Below are positions 52,482 to 63,224 of a DNA stretch of 64,000 nt, piece by piece. Origin of the DNA: Vitellaria paradoxa (lineage: Eukaryota; Streptophyta; Magnoliopsida; Ericales; Sapotaceae); contig CM034240.1 in the NCBI GenBank assembly GCA_019916065.1, positions 17,717,894 to 17,781,893 on the forward strand. The letters are read 5' to 3'. The position numbers and the translations under genes were made by a program. The notes below the pieces were generated by a model. The model made no database searches. It worked only from the letters and a program-made list of their open reading frames with translations, and had not been told where the DNA came from. Each line of letters opens with the position of its first letter. The stretch's first letter is position 1.

Positions 52482-53388
52482 TGAAAGGTCTTACAGCTTT
52501 CAATATCCGTTAGAAACTCACTCTTCCAAAGAACCCCAGTCTTCATCATTGTGCCCACCCAAATAAGCTAAACTGTCGTACACCGTTGTTGCAATAGATT
52601 CAGCGCCAGACCTTAAACAGCACTGTTCACTAACATAGCCGCGAACCCAACGTCAAATCGTCTGATCTGTCAGCGAAGGTAGCACCTTCTCGTGTCGGCG
52701 AGATCCATCGACCAAGCGCCGAGTTCCGACTCCAACCCACGTGCGGCCACATGCCGAAAGGTTTGCGGCGAGTGAGATCCCTTTCATTGATCTGTTCCTA
52801 CACGTGTAAGCGTGTGCCAAGGCTTTGAGTCCACCGCCAACGACTACCAGCATCGCCTCATGCCGGCAACCAAAACCAGACTTCTGGCGAACCTCCGGCG
52901 ACCGGCCGGCAACATTCCGGCGAACCTCTAGCAACCCTAGAACAGTTTGTGATTCGCAACAGTACGTGTTCTCTACTCTAAACTGTGATTACATATTCTG
53001 TTTGGTTAGGAAAGATATTAAATTCGTATTTCGGGCTCTTTTTGACCTACATTAGATTTCTTTCTTGAAAGGTTACTGAGAGCCACCATTTCCCATTCTC
53101 CATACCCCTACTATCCTAAATTTGAACACAATCATACTCTTCGTTTTCATTACTTACATATTTGTGACATTTTACTTTGGCCTAGAATATTCTTTAATTA
53201 CTTGTTTTAATTTGAGTTAACATTAGCATAAAATTTTTATCTCACCCTCCCTTGCTCCAAAAAAAAAAAAAACTCAGTATCCATCTCCTTCCCTTTCATA
53301 CCATACCTCATATTTATTCACCAAACCCGTTTACCATGGAACAAAAAGTCTCTACCCAGAACAAAACGTGAACACACTATAGGATTCA
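52482..53388 (+). other. Gypsy 5' leader
   Basis: A leader of about 900 bp. The part at 52650-52950 is GC-rich with repeated CCGGCGA-type words. Open frames here (both strands) look like composition effects, not genes. Confidence 0.5.
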
Positions 53389-54540
53389 ATGAACCAACTC
53401 TGTGAGAACTTTGATAGATTAGCTAGAACGTTAGGCAAACGTCAGGTAGATGATCAGAGGGGCGACATCCCTATTCCTCCCAAGCAGACGTTAGACCCTT
53501 CCCACAGTTCCATCAGTTCTATTGGATTTTATCCAAGTGGTCGCGACCAAACGCAGTTTCCTCGAGGTCCTTATGGGAGAGATATTGAGGATGATGCAAA
53601 CTCTATTTTAGGTTATGCTAATAGATTCCCTCCTGTTGATCGTGTCACAGATCATAGGCCGCATGGGGATAACTATGGGGTTCAACCACCTGTGCAATAC
53701 CCTAGAAACCACCAAGATGAGTTTAACAACATAGTCAAGGCTGTTAAAGTTGAAACTCCATTCTTTGATGGACAATTAGACCCCGGTGTCTTTTTTGATT
53801 GGCTTCTTGAGATTGAGGATTATTTTAAGTGGTATCGTATGTCCAACTTGCATCAAGTCATGTTTGCCCAGATGAAGTTAGTCGGTTCCGCCAAGCGGTA
53901 TTGGCAACGTGTTCAGATTGAGAGAGAGCGATTTGGGGCTCCACCTATTAATCGCTAGATTGACATGAAAGTTAAATTGCAAGAGAAGCACCTTCCTACC
54001 TACTATAGAGACCAATTGAACGATCAATTAATGAACTTAAGGTAAGCATCTCTTAGTGTCACTGAGTACATGTCTAGTTTTGAGGGTCTTTTAATGAGAT
54101 GTGACATTAGGGAGAGTCTTGGCGAACGGTGGGTAGATTTATTAATGGGTTACGCCCTAAACTCAAAAAAGAAGTGAGTTTGTTTTCTCCCGACTCTTTA
54201 GAGGACGCCTTTCATAAGGCTTTATCCATTGAACAACTGTATAAACCCTCCACCCCTAGACGGATGATTTCTCAATTCTAACGATCTAAGTCATTCTCTT
54301 CTCAAAAACCGAGTAGAAGTTTACAAGCTGGTATAGTTACTTCACAGGGAAATAACAGTCCTAATTTGGGAAATTAGAGTAAATACACTACTGAGCCTAA
54401 TTTTTCTTGGTTTCGCCCTGGTACTTCAAATATCCAATGTCATAACTATCATAATAGGGGACACATTACTGCATAGTGTCCACAACGAGCACTTGTACTC
54501 AGCCAGGGTCTAGATCCATCCCCGAAGTCTGATGAGTTTG
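53389..54540 (+). pseudogene. Gypsy gag
   Basis: The ATG at 53389 opens MNQLCENFDRLARTLGKRQ. The retrotransposon gag core is FFDGQLDPGVFFDWLLEIEDYF, then AKRYWQRV. A TAG at 53956-53958 interrupts the core, after which it reads on (MKVKLQEKHLPTYYRDQL, VTEYMSSFEGLL) with further stops. A decayed zinc knuckle (CHNYHNRGHITA, then a stop) is near 54440. Gag would form the particle shell. Confidence 0.75.
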
Positions 54541-54614
54541 AATAAGTAGATGGTTTTGACCCCAAGGATGGGTGAGAGGAACACGAGGCTGAGGATGAAT
54601 TCCATCTTGGTGTC

Positions 54615-56109
54615 ATGCGGTGTATCTTATCAACCCCTGTGAAGGAGGAAGATTGGAAGCGCACTAGCATATTCCAAACTTTCCTTAAGTGTGGAACTAA
54701 AGTTTGTAAGATTGTCATAGATGAGAGAAGTACCATAAACGTAGTATCCACTCGTTCACTTAAAAGGATTGGACTTAAAACCAAAGCCATACCCACATCC
54801 CTTTCGAGTAGCTTGGGTACACGCTACTAGTTTGTCTGTCACCCACAGATGTTTAGTCCCTCTTTAGATGGGAAGTTACTCTGATAAAGTGTGGTGTGAT
54901 GTTCCTCCTATGGACGTCGCGCATGTGTTACTTGGTCGTCTGTGGCTCTAGGATATGGACGTGATACATCATGGACGATCTAACACTCACACTTTTTAAC
55001 ACCAAGGTAAGACCATCCAATTGAACCTTGTTAAGCCAAGGGAACACGAAATTGAGTTTCCACTTAAGTCGGGTTCCCAGGCTAAGCCCGTTTCACTGTC
55101 TCCTACTCCAAAGAACCACACCATCCAATTACTGACTCGGAAAGAATTTGAGAAAGTTGGAATAGAGTGTGGATTCGTGTTAGCTTTAGTGGTTGAGAAT
55201 GTTTTTCATGTTCAATCTACAAATTCTGAAGCTCTTGACCCTACACTTGCTTAGTTACTTGAACAGTTTAAAGATGTGACACCTACAGACCTTCCCGAGG
55301 GGCTTCCTCCTATGCGGGACATTCAACATGCTATAGATTTTATACCTGGATCCCAATTAGCTAATTTACCTCACTATAGGATGAATCCATGTGAGCGTGC
55401 TGAGTTGCCAAAGCAAATAGGAGAACTTTTACAAAGGGGTGCTATTCAAGAGAGTCTTAGTCCTTATGCTGTGCCTGCTTTACTGACTCCTAAGAAAGAT
55501 GGATCATGGAGAATGTGCATTGATAGTAGAGCCATTAATAAGATCACTATCAAGTACAGGTTTCCCATTGCTCGCCTCGAGGATATGCTGGACCTTTTAG
55601 CTAGCTCTCTTTGGTTTTCCAAGATAGATTTTCGTAGTAGCTACCATCAAATTCATTTTAGACCAAGCGATGAATGGAAAATTACCTTTAAGACTCCTGA
55701 TGGATTGTGTGAATGGCTAGTAATGCCATTTGGATTGTCCAATGCTCCTAGTACCTTTATGAGAGTCATGACTCAGGTCTTACGCCCTTTCTTAGAAAAA
55801 TTTTTGATGGTATACTTTGATGATATAGTTATTTATAGTAAAACCAAGAAAGACCACTTAGATCACCTTCGGCAAGTCTTTGAGATTTTGCAGGCTAAGC
55901 AACTTTATGCCAATCTCAATAAGTGTTCGTTCATGCAGTCTCAAGTGTCTTTCCTTGGGTTCATTATATCTAATCAAGGGATTGCAGCAAACCCCGAGAA
56001 AGTTAGGGCTATCCTTGAGTGGCCTGAACCTAAGTCTCTCTCAGAGGTTCGTAGTTTTCATGGACTCGCCACATTCTATCGAAGATTCGTTAAGGTTTTT
56101 GGGTCTATT
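54615..56109 (+). pseudogene. Gypsy protease and reverse transcriptase
   Basis: The protease region near 54700 (KCGTKVCKIVIDERSTINVVS) has the aspartate but not the usual D-S/T-G triad, so it looks dead. The RT frame from 55276 is long and clean: [64 protein letters not shown] and the catalytic YFDD, then [10 protein letters not shown]. It ends at the Copia insertion, where the last codons before the stop come from the Copia LTR. A stop separates protease and RT. Confidence 0.85.
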
Positions 56110-56436
56110 TGTCAGAAGTAATTTGTGAGTTAGTTATTCCCATTATCCAAGTCAACAAGTCAGTCAAAGTTCTGGATTACAATTGTCAGCCACTATCCTT
56201 GAAGACCAAAATTTGCCTTGGAAACTCTCATATTCCTTGCTTTGTTTCTAGATTAATTTAATGCTTTGTTAAAGTCCCTAGATCATTAAATATCCCCATA
56301 TTTTCCCCATGTTTTTCAGCTTCTTTATATAATGGCTCTATGACAGTCATTTGTAAGTGAAAAGAAAAATTAAGAATAGAAATTCAGAAGTATATTTGCA
56401 GTTCTATTTCTCTATTCTTCCCTCTTTTCTCCAACA
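56110..56436 (+). repeat. 5' LTR of the nested Copia
   Basis: 327 bp, matched along its length by 60528-60852 with scattered substitutions near 56136-56200. Confidence 0.9.
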
Positions 56437-56445
56437 ATTTCAACA

Positions 56446-57362
56446 ATGTCTTCCACATCTGGTACCATGTTCTCTTATTCTCAAAGTCAAGTTCCTATCT
56501 TTGAGGGAGAGAACTATGGTTACTGGTCTGATCAGATGCGTTTCTTCTTCATATCTCGTGATCTATGGGAGATTGTTGAAGAAGGATATGAAGAATCAAC
56601 ACCAACAAGCACGAGTTCAGAATCTTCCTCTCAAAGTCAAGTTTAGAATAAGGAAAACAAGAAGAAGAATGCCCTTGCTCTAAGTTATTTGCATCAAGGG
56701 ATCAACAAATCAATTTATCCAAGGCTATTCGGAATTTCCAATGCAAAGACTGCATGGGAAACTCTCCAAAGGGGTTTCAAGGCAACAACAAAGTGGTCTC
56801 TATCAGATTGCAATCCTTGTGGAGAGATTTTGAAAATATTCATATGAAAGAGACTGAATCATTAAGAGATTTCTTCTCTAAAGTTGCTGAAATTGTGAAT
56901 CAGATTCGAGCATATTGAGATGCTTTGGAAGAAAAGAAGATTGTTCAGAAAATACTTAGAAGCTTGCCTTCTAAGTTTGATCACGCAGCTGCAGCCATAG
57001 AGGAGTCAAAAGATTTTTCCACTTTGACCATGTTCGATTTAAGTGATTCTTTGGTATCACATGAAGCAAGAATGAAGAAATCATCCTCCCAATCCTTGGA
57101 ACAAGCTTTTCAGTCCAAGGTGAATGTTGCTAGAGGAGAAAACCAGCAAAAAAGAAACAATGATGGGCAGGGCAGAGGTCAAAACAATCAAGGAAGAAGC
57201 CGTGGCAGAGGAAGAGGTCATGAAAGAGGTTCTCAATCTCAACGGCAAAACAGTTCCAATACTTATTGCATGATTTGCAAAAAAACAAATCATGCTTCAG
57301 TAATTTGTTACCATAGATGCAAACAGTGCAAAATCCCCAACCACTCTCAAAGAGATTGTTGA
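56446..57362 (+). pseudogene. Nested Copia gag
   Basis: It begins MSSTSGTMFSYSQ, then VPIFEGENYGYWSDQM, a UBN2-type gag start. A TAG at 56644-56646 and a frame change follow. The frame then reads ILRSLPSKFDHAAAAIEES and SDSLVSHEARMKK, an Arg/Gly/Gln-rich tract and a knuckle (CMICKKTNHASVIC, then CKQCKIPNHSQRDC, a second Cys/His cluster) near 57270-57360, ending in TGA. Confidence 0.75.
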
Positions 57363-57419
57363 CATCAAAAGGGAGAGAGACAATAAGCCAATTTTACAAA
57401 AGAAAATGAAGAAGAGCAG

Positions 57420-58754
57420 GTGTTTCTTACCTGCATGAATGCAGCAACAAAAGAAGATAAAGTATGGTTCTTTGACAGCAGTTGCAGCAACTATATGACC
57501 GGGAACAAAAAGATATTTGTGGAGCTTGATGAGAACATCAACAATCAAGTGATTCTAGGGGATGGAAAAGCTGAGAAGATTCAGGGAAAAGTTGTTATTG
57601 CTGTAAACACCAAAGCAGGCCAGCAAAAGTACATTCATGATGTTTTATATGTACCTAATCTTGCTCACAATTTGTTAAGTGTTGGCCAGCTGATTCAGAA
57701 AGGATATCAAGTTAATTTTGAGGGCAAGGAATGCAGAATTTTTGATACTAAGAGTAACTCCCTTATGGCCAAGGTGGAGATGACTACAAATAAAGTCTTT
57801 CCTCTTTCTTTGTCATATTCTAAAGATATGGCATTGAAAGCTGAAACAGATGAGTCAAATTTCTGGCATTTGAGATACGGCCACTTGAACCAAAAAGGGT
57901 TGCATTTGCTACAACAAAAGAAGATGGTGATTGGCCTACCAAAAATTAAAAAGTGTGATGAAATTTGTGAAGGATGCATATATGGGAAGATGCACCATCT
58001 CCCTTTCCCAAAATCAGCATGGAGAGCCAAAGATCCTCCAGAGCTTGTACATGCGGATATCTTTGATCCTACAAGGATCTCTTCACTTGGAGGAAAGAGG
58101 TGCTTCCTTTTATTTGTTGATGATTTTACTAGAATGATCTGGATTTATTTTTTAAATCAGAAATCAGATGCATTCAGCACATTCTTGGAGTATAAGGCCT
58201 TTGTTGAGAAGGAAAGTGGCTTCCAAATCAAGTCCTTAAGAACGGATCATGGTGGAGAATTTATATATCATCCCTTTATGGAGTTTTGCAGAAAAGAGGG
58301 GATTAAAAGGCAGCTAACTGTGAGTAGGAGTCCTTAACAAAATGGTGTTGCTGAGAGGAAAAACCGTACCATTGTTGAGATGGCACGCAGTATGTTAAAA
58401 GGAAAAGGTCTTCCACATGATCTTTGGGCAGAAGCAGTCCATACTACAGCCTATATTTTGAACCGTTCTCCCACCAAGGCTGTAAGAAACAAGACCCCAT
58501 ATGAGGCATGGACTAGAAGAAAACCTCAGGTTAGTAACCATAAAGTGTTTGGTTGTCCAGCATATTCTCTTAATAAATCTCCCTTGAAAGATAAATTTGA
58601 TGAGAAAGGAGAGAAGTTCTTATTTGTTGGTTATAGTGATGAATCGAAGGGCTATAGATTGATTAATCCTTTGAATAAGAAGTTGGTTGTTGCACGGGAT
58701 GTTATATTTGATGAGATGGCAGTGCTAGAGTGGAAGGAAGCTCTCAAAATGTAG
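57420..58754 (+). pseudogene. Nested Copia protease and integrase
   Basis: The protease motif is VWFFDSSCSNYMTG, with the usual DSG changed to DSS. The integrase has FWHLRYGHLN with CEGCIYGK (zinc-binding), ADIFDPTR for the first aspartate, LRTDHGGEF for the second and GVAERKNRT for the glutamate. A TAA at 58335-58337 falls immediately before the QNGVAERKN block. The GKGLPHDLWAEAV and KVFGCPAY tail runs to 58754. Confidence 0.8.
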
Positions 58755-59049
58755 GAAATCTTCCTGATTTCGCTCCTGCAAAAAGTTGTGAAGTTGGACA
58801 GAACTTTCAGTCACAAAATTCTGGTATTTCCTCTTCTGAAAATTTAGAATAAGACATCAGGAATGAAAGTCCAGAACCTGCAAAACCTATTCTGAGAAGA
58901 TCTGATCGTGTGAAAAGGCAACCGGACAGGTATGGTGGCTGTACAAGTCATTATGCTGATGTTACTAATGAGTTTGCATTATTTTCATGTGAACCTCTGA
59001 AATTTGAAGAGGCTGCAAAGGATGAAAGATGGATAAAGGCTATGAAAGA

Positions 59050-60517
59050 AGAAATAATCATGATTTAAAAGAACCAAACTTGGGAGCTTGTGGATCTTCC
59101 AAATGACAAAGATGTTATAGGGCTAAAATGGGTCTATAAGACCAAATTCAACGAAGAAGGAGGCATTAAAAAATTGAAGGCCAGATTGGTTGCAAAGGGT
59201 TATTCACAACAGCCCGGGATTGATTTTAATGAAACGTTTGCTCCTGTGGCAAGAATGGAGACCAGTAGAATTGTTCTTGCTATTGCAGCACAGCTTGAAT
59301 TGCAAGTTTATCAGCTGGATGTAAAATCAGCATTTTTGAATGGAAAGCTTGAGGAAGAAGTGTATGTTAAACAACCTCAAGGCTTTGTGATCAAAGGAAA
59401 GGAACGAAAGGTGTATCAGCCAAAAAAGGCATTGTATGGCTTGAAGCAAGCTCCAAGAGCATGGAACAGCCGCATTGATTACTACTTCTAGAAAAATGGA
59501 TTTCAACGGGGCCCTAGTGAACCTTCTTTGTATATAAAGAAGGATGGACAGAATTTTATCATAGTTTGTATTTATGTTGATGATCTTATTTACATGGGAA
59601 CTAATAATCCGAAGTTAATTGCAGATTTTAAAAGTTCCATGATGAAAGAATTTGAGATGATTGATCTAGGAATGATGAAATATTTCCTAGCGATCCAAGT
59701 GAGGCAAAAGAAGGGAGAAATCTTCATCTCTCAAGAAAAATACTTGACTGATCTTCTGCAAAAATTTCAGATGCACAATTCCAAACCTATTGCTACACCT
59801 TTGGCTGTAAATACAAAGTTGAAGATGGAAGATGGAGCTAAGAAGGTTGATGATGCAATGTTCAGAAGTTTGGTTGGTTCTTTGATGTATCTCACTCACT
59901 CCAGGCCTGATATCATGCAATCGGTTAGCATGATTTCCAGGTTTATGAATTCTCCAAACACTTTGCATTATGCTGCAGCAAAACGAATTCTAAGATACTT
60001 GAATGGAACCACGAACTTGGGAATCAAATACATGAAAGAATCTGAAAGTTCTTTGATTGGATTTTCAAATAGTGATTGGGCTGGATCTACGGATGATAGG
60101 AAGAGTACTTCAACTTATATTTTCTGCATTGGATCAAATATAATTGCTTAGAATTCAAAGAAACAGCAAACGGTTGCTCTTTCTTCAGCTGAAGCTGAAT
60201 ATTCAGTAGCCACTGAGGCTGCATGTCAAACTATGTGGTTAAGAAGGATCCTTGAAGACCTAGGACAGAAGCAAGAAGGTCCTACGGTGATCTATTGTGA
60301 CAATATGTCAGCCATAGCAATGTCTAAGAATCTTGTCTTTCATGCCAGATCTAAGCATATTGAATTAAGACTTCATTTTATCAGAGACTTAGTTCAGAAA
60401 GGAGAAATTCGACTGGAATTTCTGAGCACTCTTGAGCAGCCAGCAGACATGCTCACCAAAACTATTACAGCAGAAAAATTTGAGAAGCACAAAGAGCAAC
60501 TCAGACTCACAAATTAA
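59050..60517 (+). pseudogene. Nested Copia reverse transcriptase and RNase H
   Basis: The RT reads [49 protein letters not shown] and the catalytic YVDD (near 59575). A TAG at 59489-59491 and another at 60149-60151 break it. RNase H shows GFSNSDWAGSTDDRKST, SSAEAEYSVA and YCDNMSAIAMSKN, and ends EQPADMLTKTI. The second RNase H start aspartate region is SNSD, not SDSD. Confidence 0.8.
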
Positions 60518-60527
60518 GAGGGGAATT

Positions 60528-60852
60528 TGTGAGAAGTAATTTGTGAGTTAGTTATTCCAATTATCCAAGTCAGCAAGTCAATCAAAGTTCTGGATTATAG
60601 CTATCAGCCACTATCCTTGAAGACCTAATTTTGTCTTGGAAACTCTCATATTCCTTGCTTTGTTTCTAGATTAATTTAATGCTTTGTTAAAGTCCCTAAA
60701 TCATTAAATATCCCCATATTTTCCCCATGTTTTTCAGCTTCTTTATATAATGGCTCTATGAAAGTCATTTGTAAGTGAAAAAAAATTAAGAACAGAAATT
60801 CAGAAGTATATTTGCAGTTCTATTTCTCTATTCTTCTCTCTTTTCTCCAACA
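60528..60852 (+). repeat. 3' LTR of the nested Copia
   Basis: 325 bp, follows AAGAGGGGAATT. Confidence 0.9.
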
Positions 60853-60857
60853 CTATT

Positions 60858-62380
60858 ATGGCTCCCATCACAAACTGCATGAAAAAAGGGAGTTTCCAAT
60901 GAACCATAGCTGCCACTAGGGAATTTGAGGAAATTAAGAAGAGAATGGTAGAAGCCCCTGCTTTGCGACATCCTAACCTTTCCAAAGTCTTTGAGGTTGC
61001 TTGTGATGCCTCTGGAGTAGGTATTGGGGTTGTCTTAAGTCAAGAGGGTCGGCCAATCGCATATTCCAGTGAAAAGCTTAATGAATTTAGGAAGCGTTAC
61101 TCTACATATGATAAAGAGTTGTTTGCTATTGTCCGAGCCTTATGGCATTGGCGATATTACTTGTTACTGCAAGAGTTTGTGTTAATACTCTAATCATCAG
61201 GCCTTAAAATACCATCATTCACAAAAGAAATTGAGTAATAAGCATGCTTCATGGGTAAAATTTCTTCAAGAATATACATTTGTTCTCAATCACCATGCAG
61301 GTGTAGAGAATAAGGTTGCTGATGCATTGAGTAGGGTTGCTCTTACTTTGCAGACTATGAGTGTTCATGTCACATGGTTTGATAAGCTTAAAGACAAATA
61401 CCCAACCTGTCCCGATTTTGGCCTAATCTTCAAAACCGTCGTGAATTAGTTGATTTTCTTATTCGCGATGATTACTTGTTTCGTGGGTCCAAATTGTCCA
61501 TTCCTCGTACTTCTATTCGCGATTTTTTAGTTTGAGAGTTACATGCAGGGGGATTAGCTGGCCATTTTGGTAGGGATAAGACTATCGTTTTAGTCGAAGA
61601 TCGATTTTATTAGCCATCCTTAAAGAAAGATGTGGCTAGAATTGTTTTTCAGTATCGTACGTGTCAAGTCGCAAAGGCTAAAAAACAAAACTCTGGATTA
61701 TACACACCCTTACCTATTCTACACGCACCATGGCAAGACGTCAATATAGACTTTGTTCTTGGATTACCTAGGACTGCTAGGGGTCATGATTCTATTCTGG
61801 TAGTAGTCGACTGATTTTCTAAGATGGCCCACTTCATACCTTGCACCAAAACGGTTGATGCTTCGCACGTGGCTAAGTTATTTTTTAGAGAGCTTGTCAA
61901 ACTGCATGACCTACCCACTTCCATAGTGTCAGACAGGGATGTTATGTTTATGAGTTACTTTTGGAAGATTCTGTGGAGACTGTTTGGTACCCATTTAAAA
62001 TTTTCATCTGCGTTTCATCCCCAAACCGATGGTCAGACTGAGATAGTTAGTCAAAGTTTAGGAGACTTGCTGAGGTGTCTAGTTGGGGAACGAGAACTTG
62101 GGATTTGTTACTCCCTACCGCAGAATTTGCCTATAATAGCTCTATCAATTGTTCCACTGGTAAGAGTCCTTTTAAGTGTGTTCATGGTGTTACCCCTCGC
62201 CAGCCTATTGACCTTATTCCCTTTCCCTCTAATAGCCGACCATCCCAATCAGCTGAATCCTTTGCCTAACACATTCATGATATTTATATTGATGTTAGAC
62301 AAAAAATTGCTACTAGTAATTTAGATTATAAATTAGCTACTGAAGTACATAATTGTAATGTTGCATTTAATGAAGGGGAC
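60858..62380 (+). pseudogene. Gypsy RNase H and integrase
   Basis: RNase H: VFEVACDASGVGIGVVLSQ, YSTYDKELFAIVRAL, then NHHAGVENKVADALSR near 61290. The integrase zinc-binding part is near 61530-61680 (ELHAGGLAGHFGRDKT, then C..C degenerate, TCQVAKAKK). The core has the DDE residues in [19 protein letters not shown] and [13 protein letters not shown]. Stops fall near 61447, 61531, 61612 and 61812, each at a place where the family has a conserved residue. Confidence 0.8.
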
Positions 62381-62611
62381 CATGTTATGGTTCGCGTTCG
62401 CCCAGAGCGCTACCCCAAACATTCTTTCAAGAAATTGCATGCACGTGCCATGGGACTTTTTTGTATCCGTAGCAAATTGGGTCCTAATGCTTATTTAATT
62501 GATTTGCCTACTGATATGAGTATTAGTCCAGTTTTCAATGTAGATGATTCGTTACCTTACTGAGGCACGTTCGAGCCTCCAGTTTTTCCTACTAGTACTT
62601 CTGCAGGTCCT

Positions 62612-62953
62612 TTGAGTGGCTCTTCTATTCCTTCACCAGTCCTATCCATGCCCCCTCTTCAACAACTGGAGGTAGAGCAAATCACTAATGTGCTTGATTT
62701 TAAGACCATCATTTCTTCTCAGGGGCGCTTTCAACGTTTTCTTGTCCGGTGGAAGAACAAACCAAACTCTGATGCTACTTTGATTACTGAGGAGGAGTTC
62801 CACCGCATTGATTCTGAGCTATTGGCACATTATCTTCGCCAGCACTCTGCGGAGCAGAATTCTTTTCAGCCCGGAGAGAATGATGTAGACTTTGATAACC
62901 GTTTCCAATTCAAATATTTTAGGCGGGGACGAAATTTGAATTTGATGGGTTAA
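62612..62953 (+). pseudogene. Gypsy chromodomain-like C-terminus
   Basis: The frame shows QITNVLDFKTIISSQGRF, then QRFLVRWKNKPNSDATLI and EEEFHRIDSELLAHYL, the beta-strand, LVRWK and acidic-helix pattern of chromodomains at the end of chromovirus integrases, which guide insertion to marked chromatin. The frame enters the 3' LTR at 62881 and stops inside it, so the last 23 or so residues are LTR-encoded. Confidence 0.7.
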
Positions 62954-63224
62954 GTTTGAAGAGCAGTATTTTAGGAATATGATTTATTTGCTTTTCATAA
63001 AATATTTTGGGATGTGATTTATTTGTTTTCCATAAAATTCGAGATTTGACTGATTTATTTTTAGATATTACTTCACTTTAGTCTTTAGCCCTAGCCTATA
63101 TAAAGGGTTAGAGATTGTAAGAGATCCTCAGTTTTTGAATGATATTAAAATAATTTCCGTTTTACTTTCCGCATCATTTACTATTCTTTTATTTTTGTGT
63201 TCTTGGCTCCGCAGTGCTACGTCA
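62881..63224 (+). repeat. 3' LTR of the Gypsy element
   Basis: 344 bp; ends GCTACGTCA next to TCCAC. Confidence 0.92.

Larger units (their letters stand above)
56110..60852 (+). mobile_element. Ty1/Copia retrotransposon nested in the Gypsy
   Basis: LTRs 56110-56436 (TGTCAGAAGTAATTTG start) and 60528-60852 (TGTGAGAAGTAATTTG start) both end TTTTCTCCAACA. The target duplication CTATT is perfect (56105-56109, 60853-60857). A purine tract AAGAGGGGAA precedes the right LTR. The domain order gag, protease, integrase, RT, RNase H is complete but carries frameshifts and stops. I find no standard initiator-tRNA primer-binding site after the left LTR; the gag ATG lies only 10 bases beyond it. LTR differences show it is older than the Copia at 18671. 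Confidence 0.93.
52125..63224 (+). mobile_element. Ty3/Gypsy retrotransposon (chromovirus-like), interrupted
   Basis: LTRs 52125-52467 and 62881-63224 start TGATG and end GCTACGTCA. The 5-bp target duplication TCCAC is perfect (52120-52124, 63225-63229). The primer-binding site TGGTATCAGAGC lies at 52470-52481. The interior order is gag, protease, RT, RNase H, integrase, chromodomain-like C-terminus, which is Gypsy order with integrase after RT. A Copia element (56110-60852) is inserted between RT and RNase H. Without it the Gypsy is about 6.4 kb. Coding is broken by several stops, so it is not autonomous now. Confidence 0.93.

Noticed and set aside
52653..53055. GC-rich open frames in the Gypsy leader taken as a captured gene
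   Set aside because: Open on both strands because of repeated CCGGCGA words; no domain pattern; position is the normal Gypsy leader.
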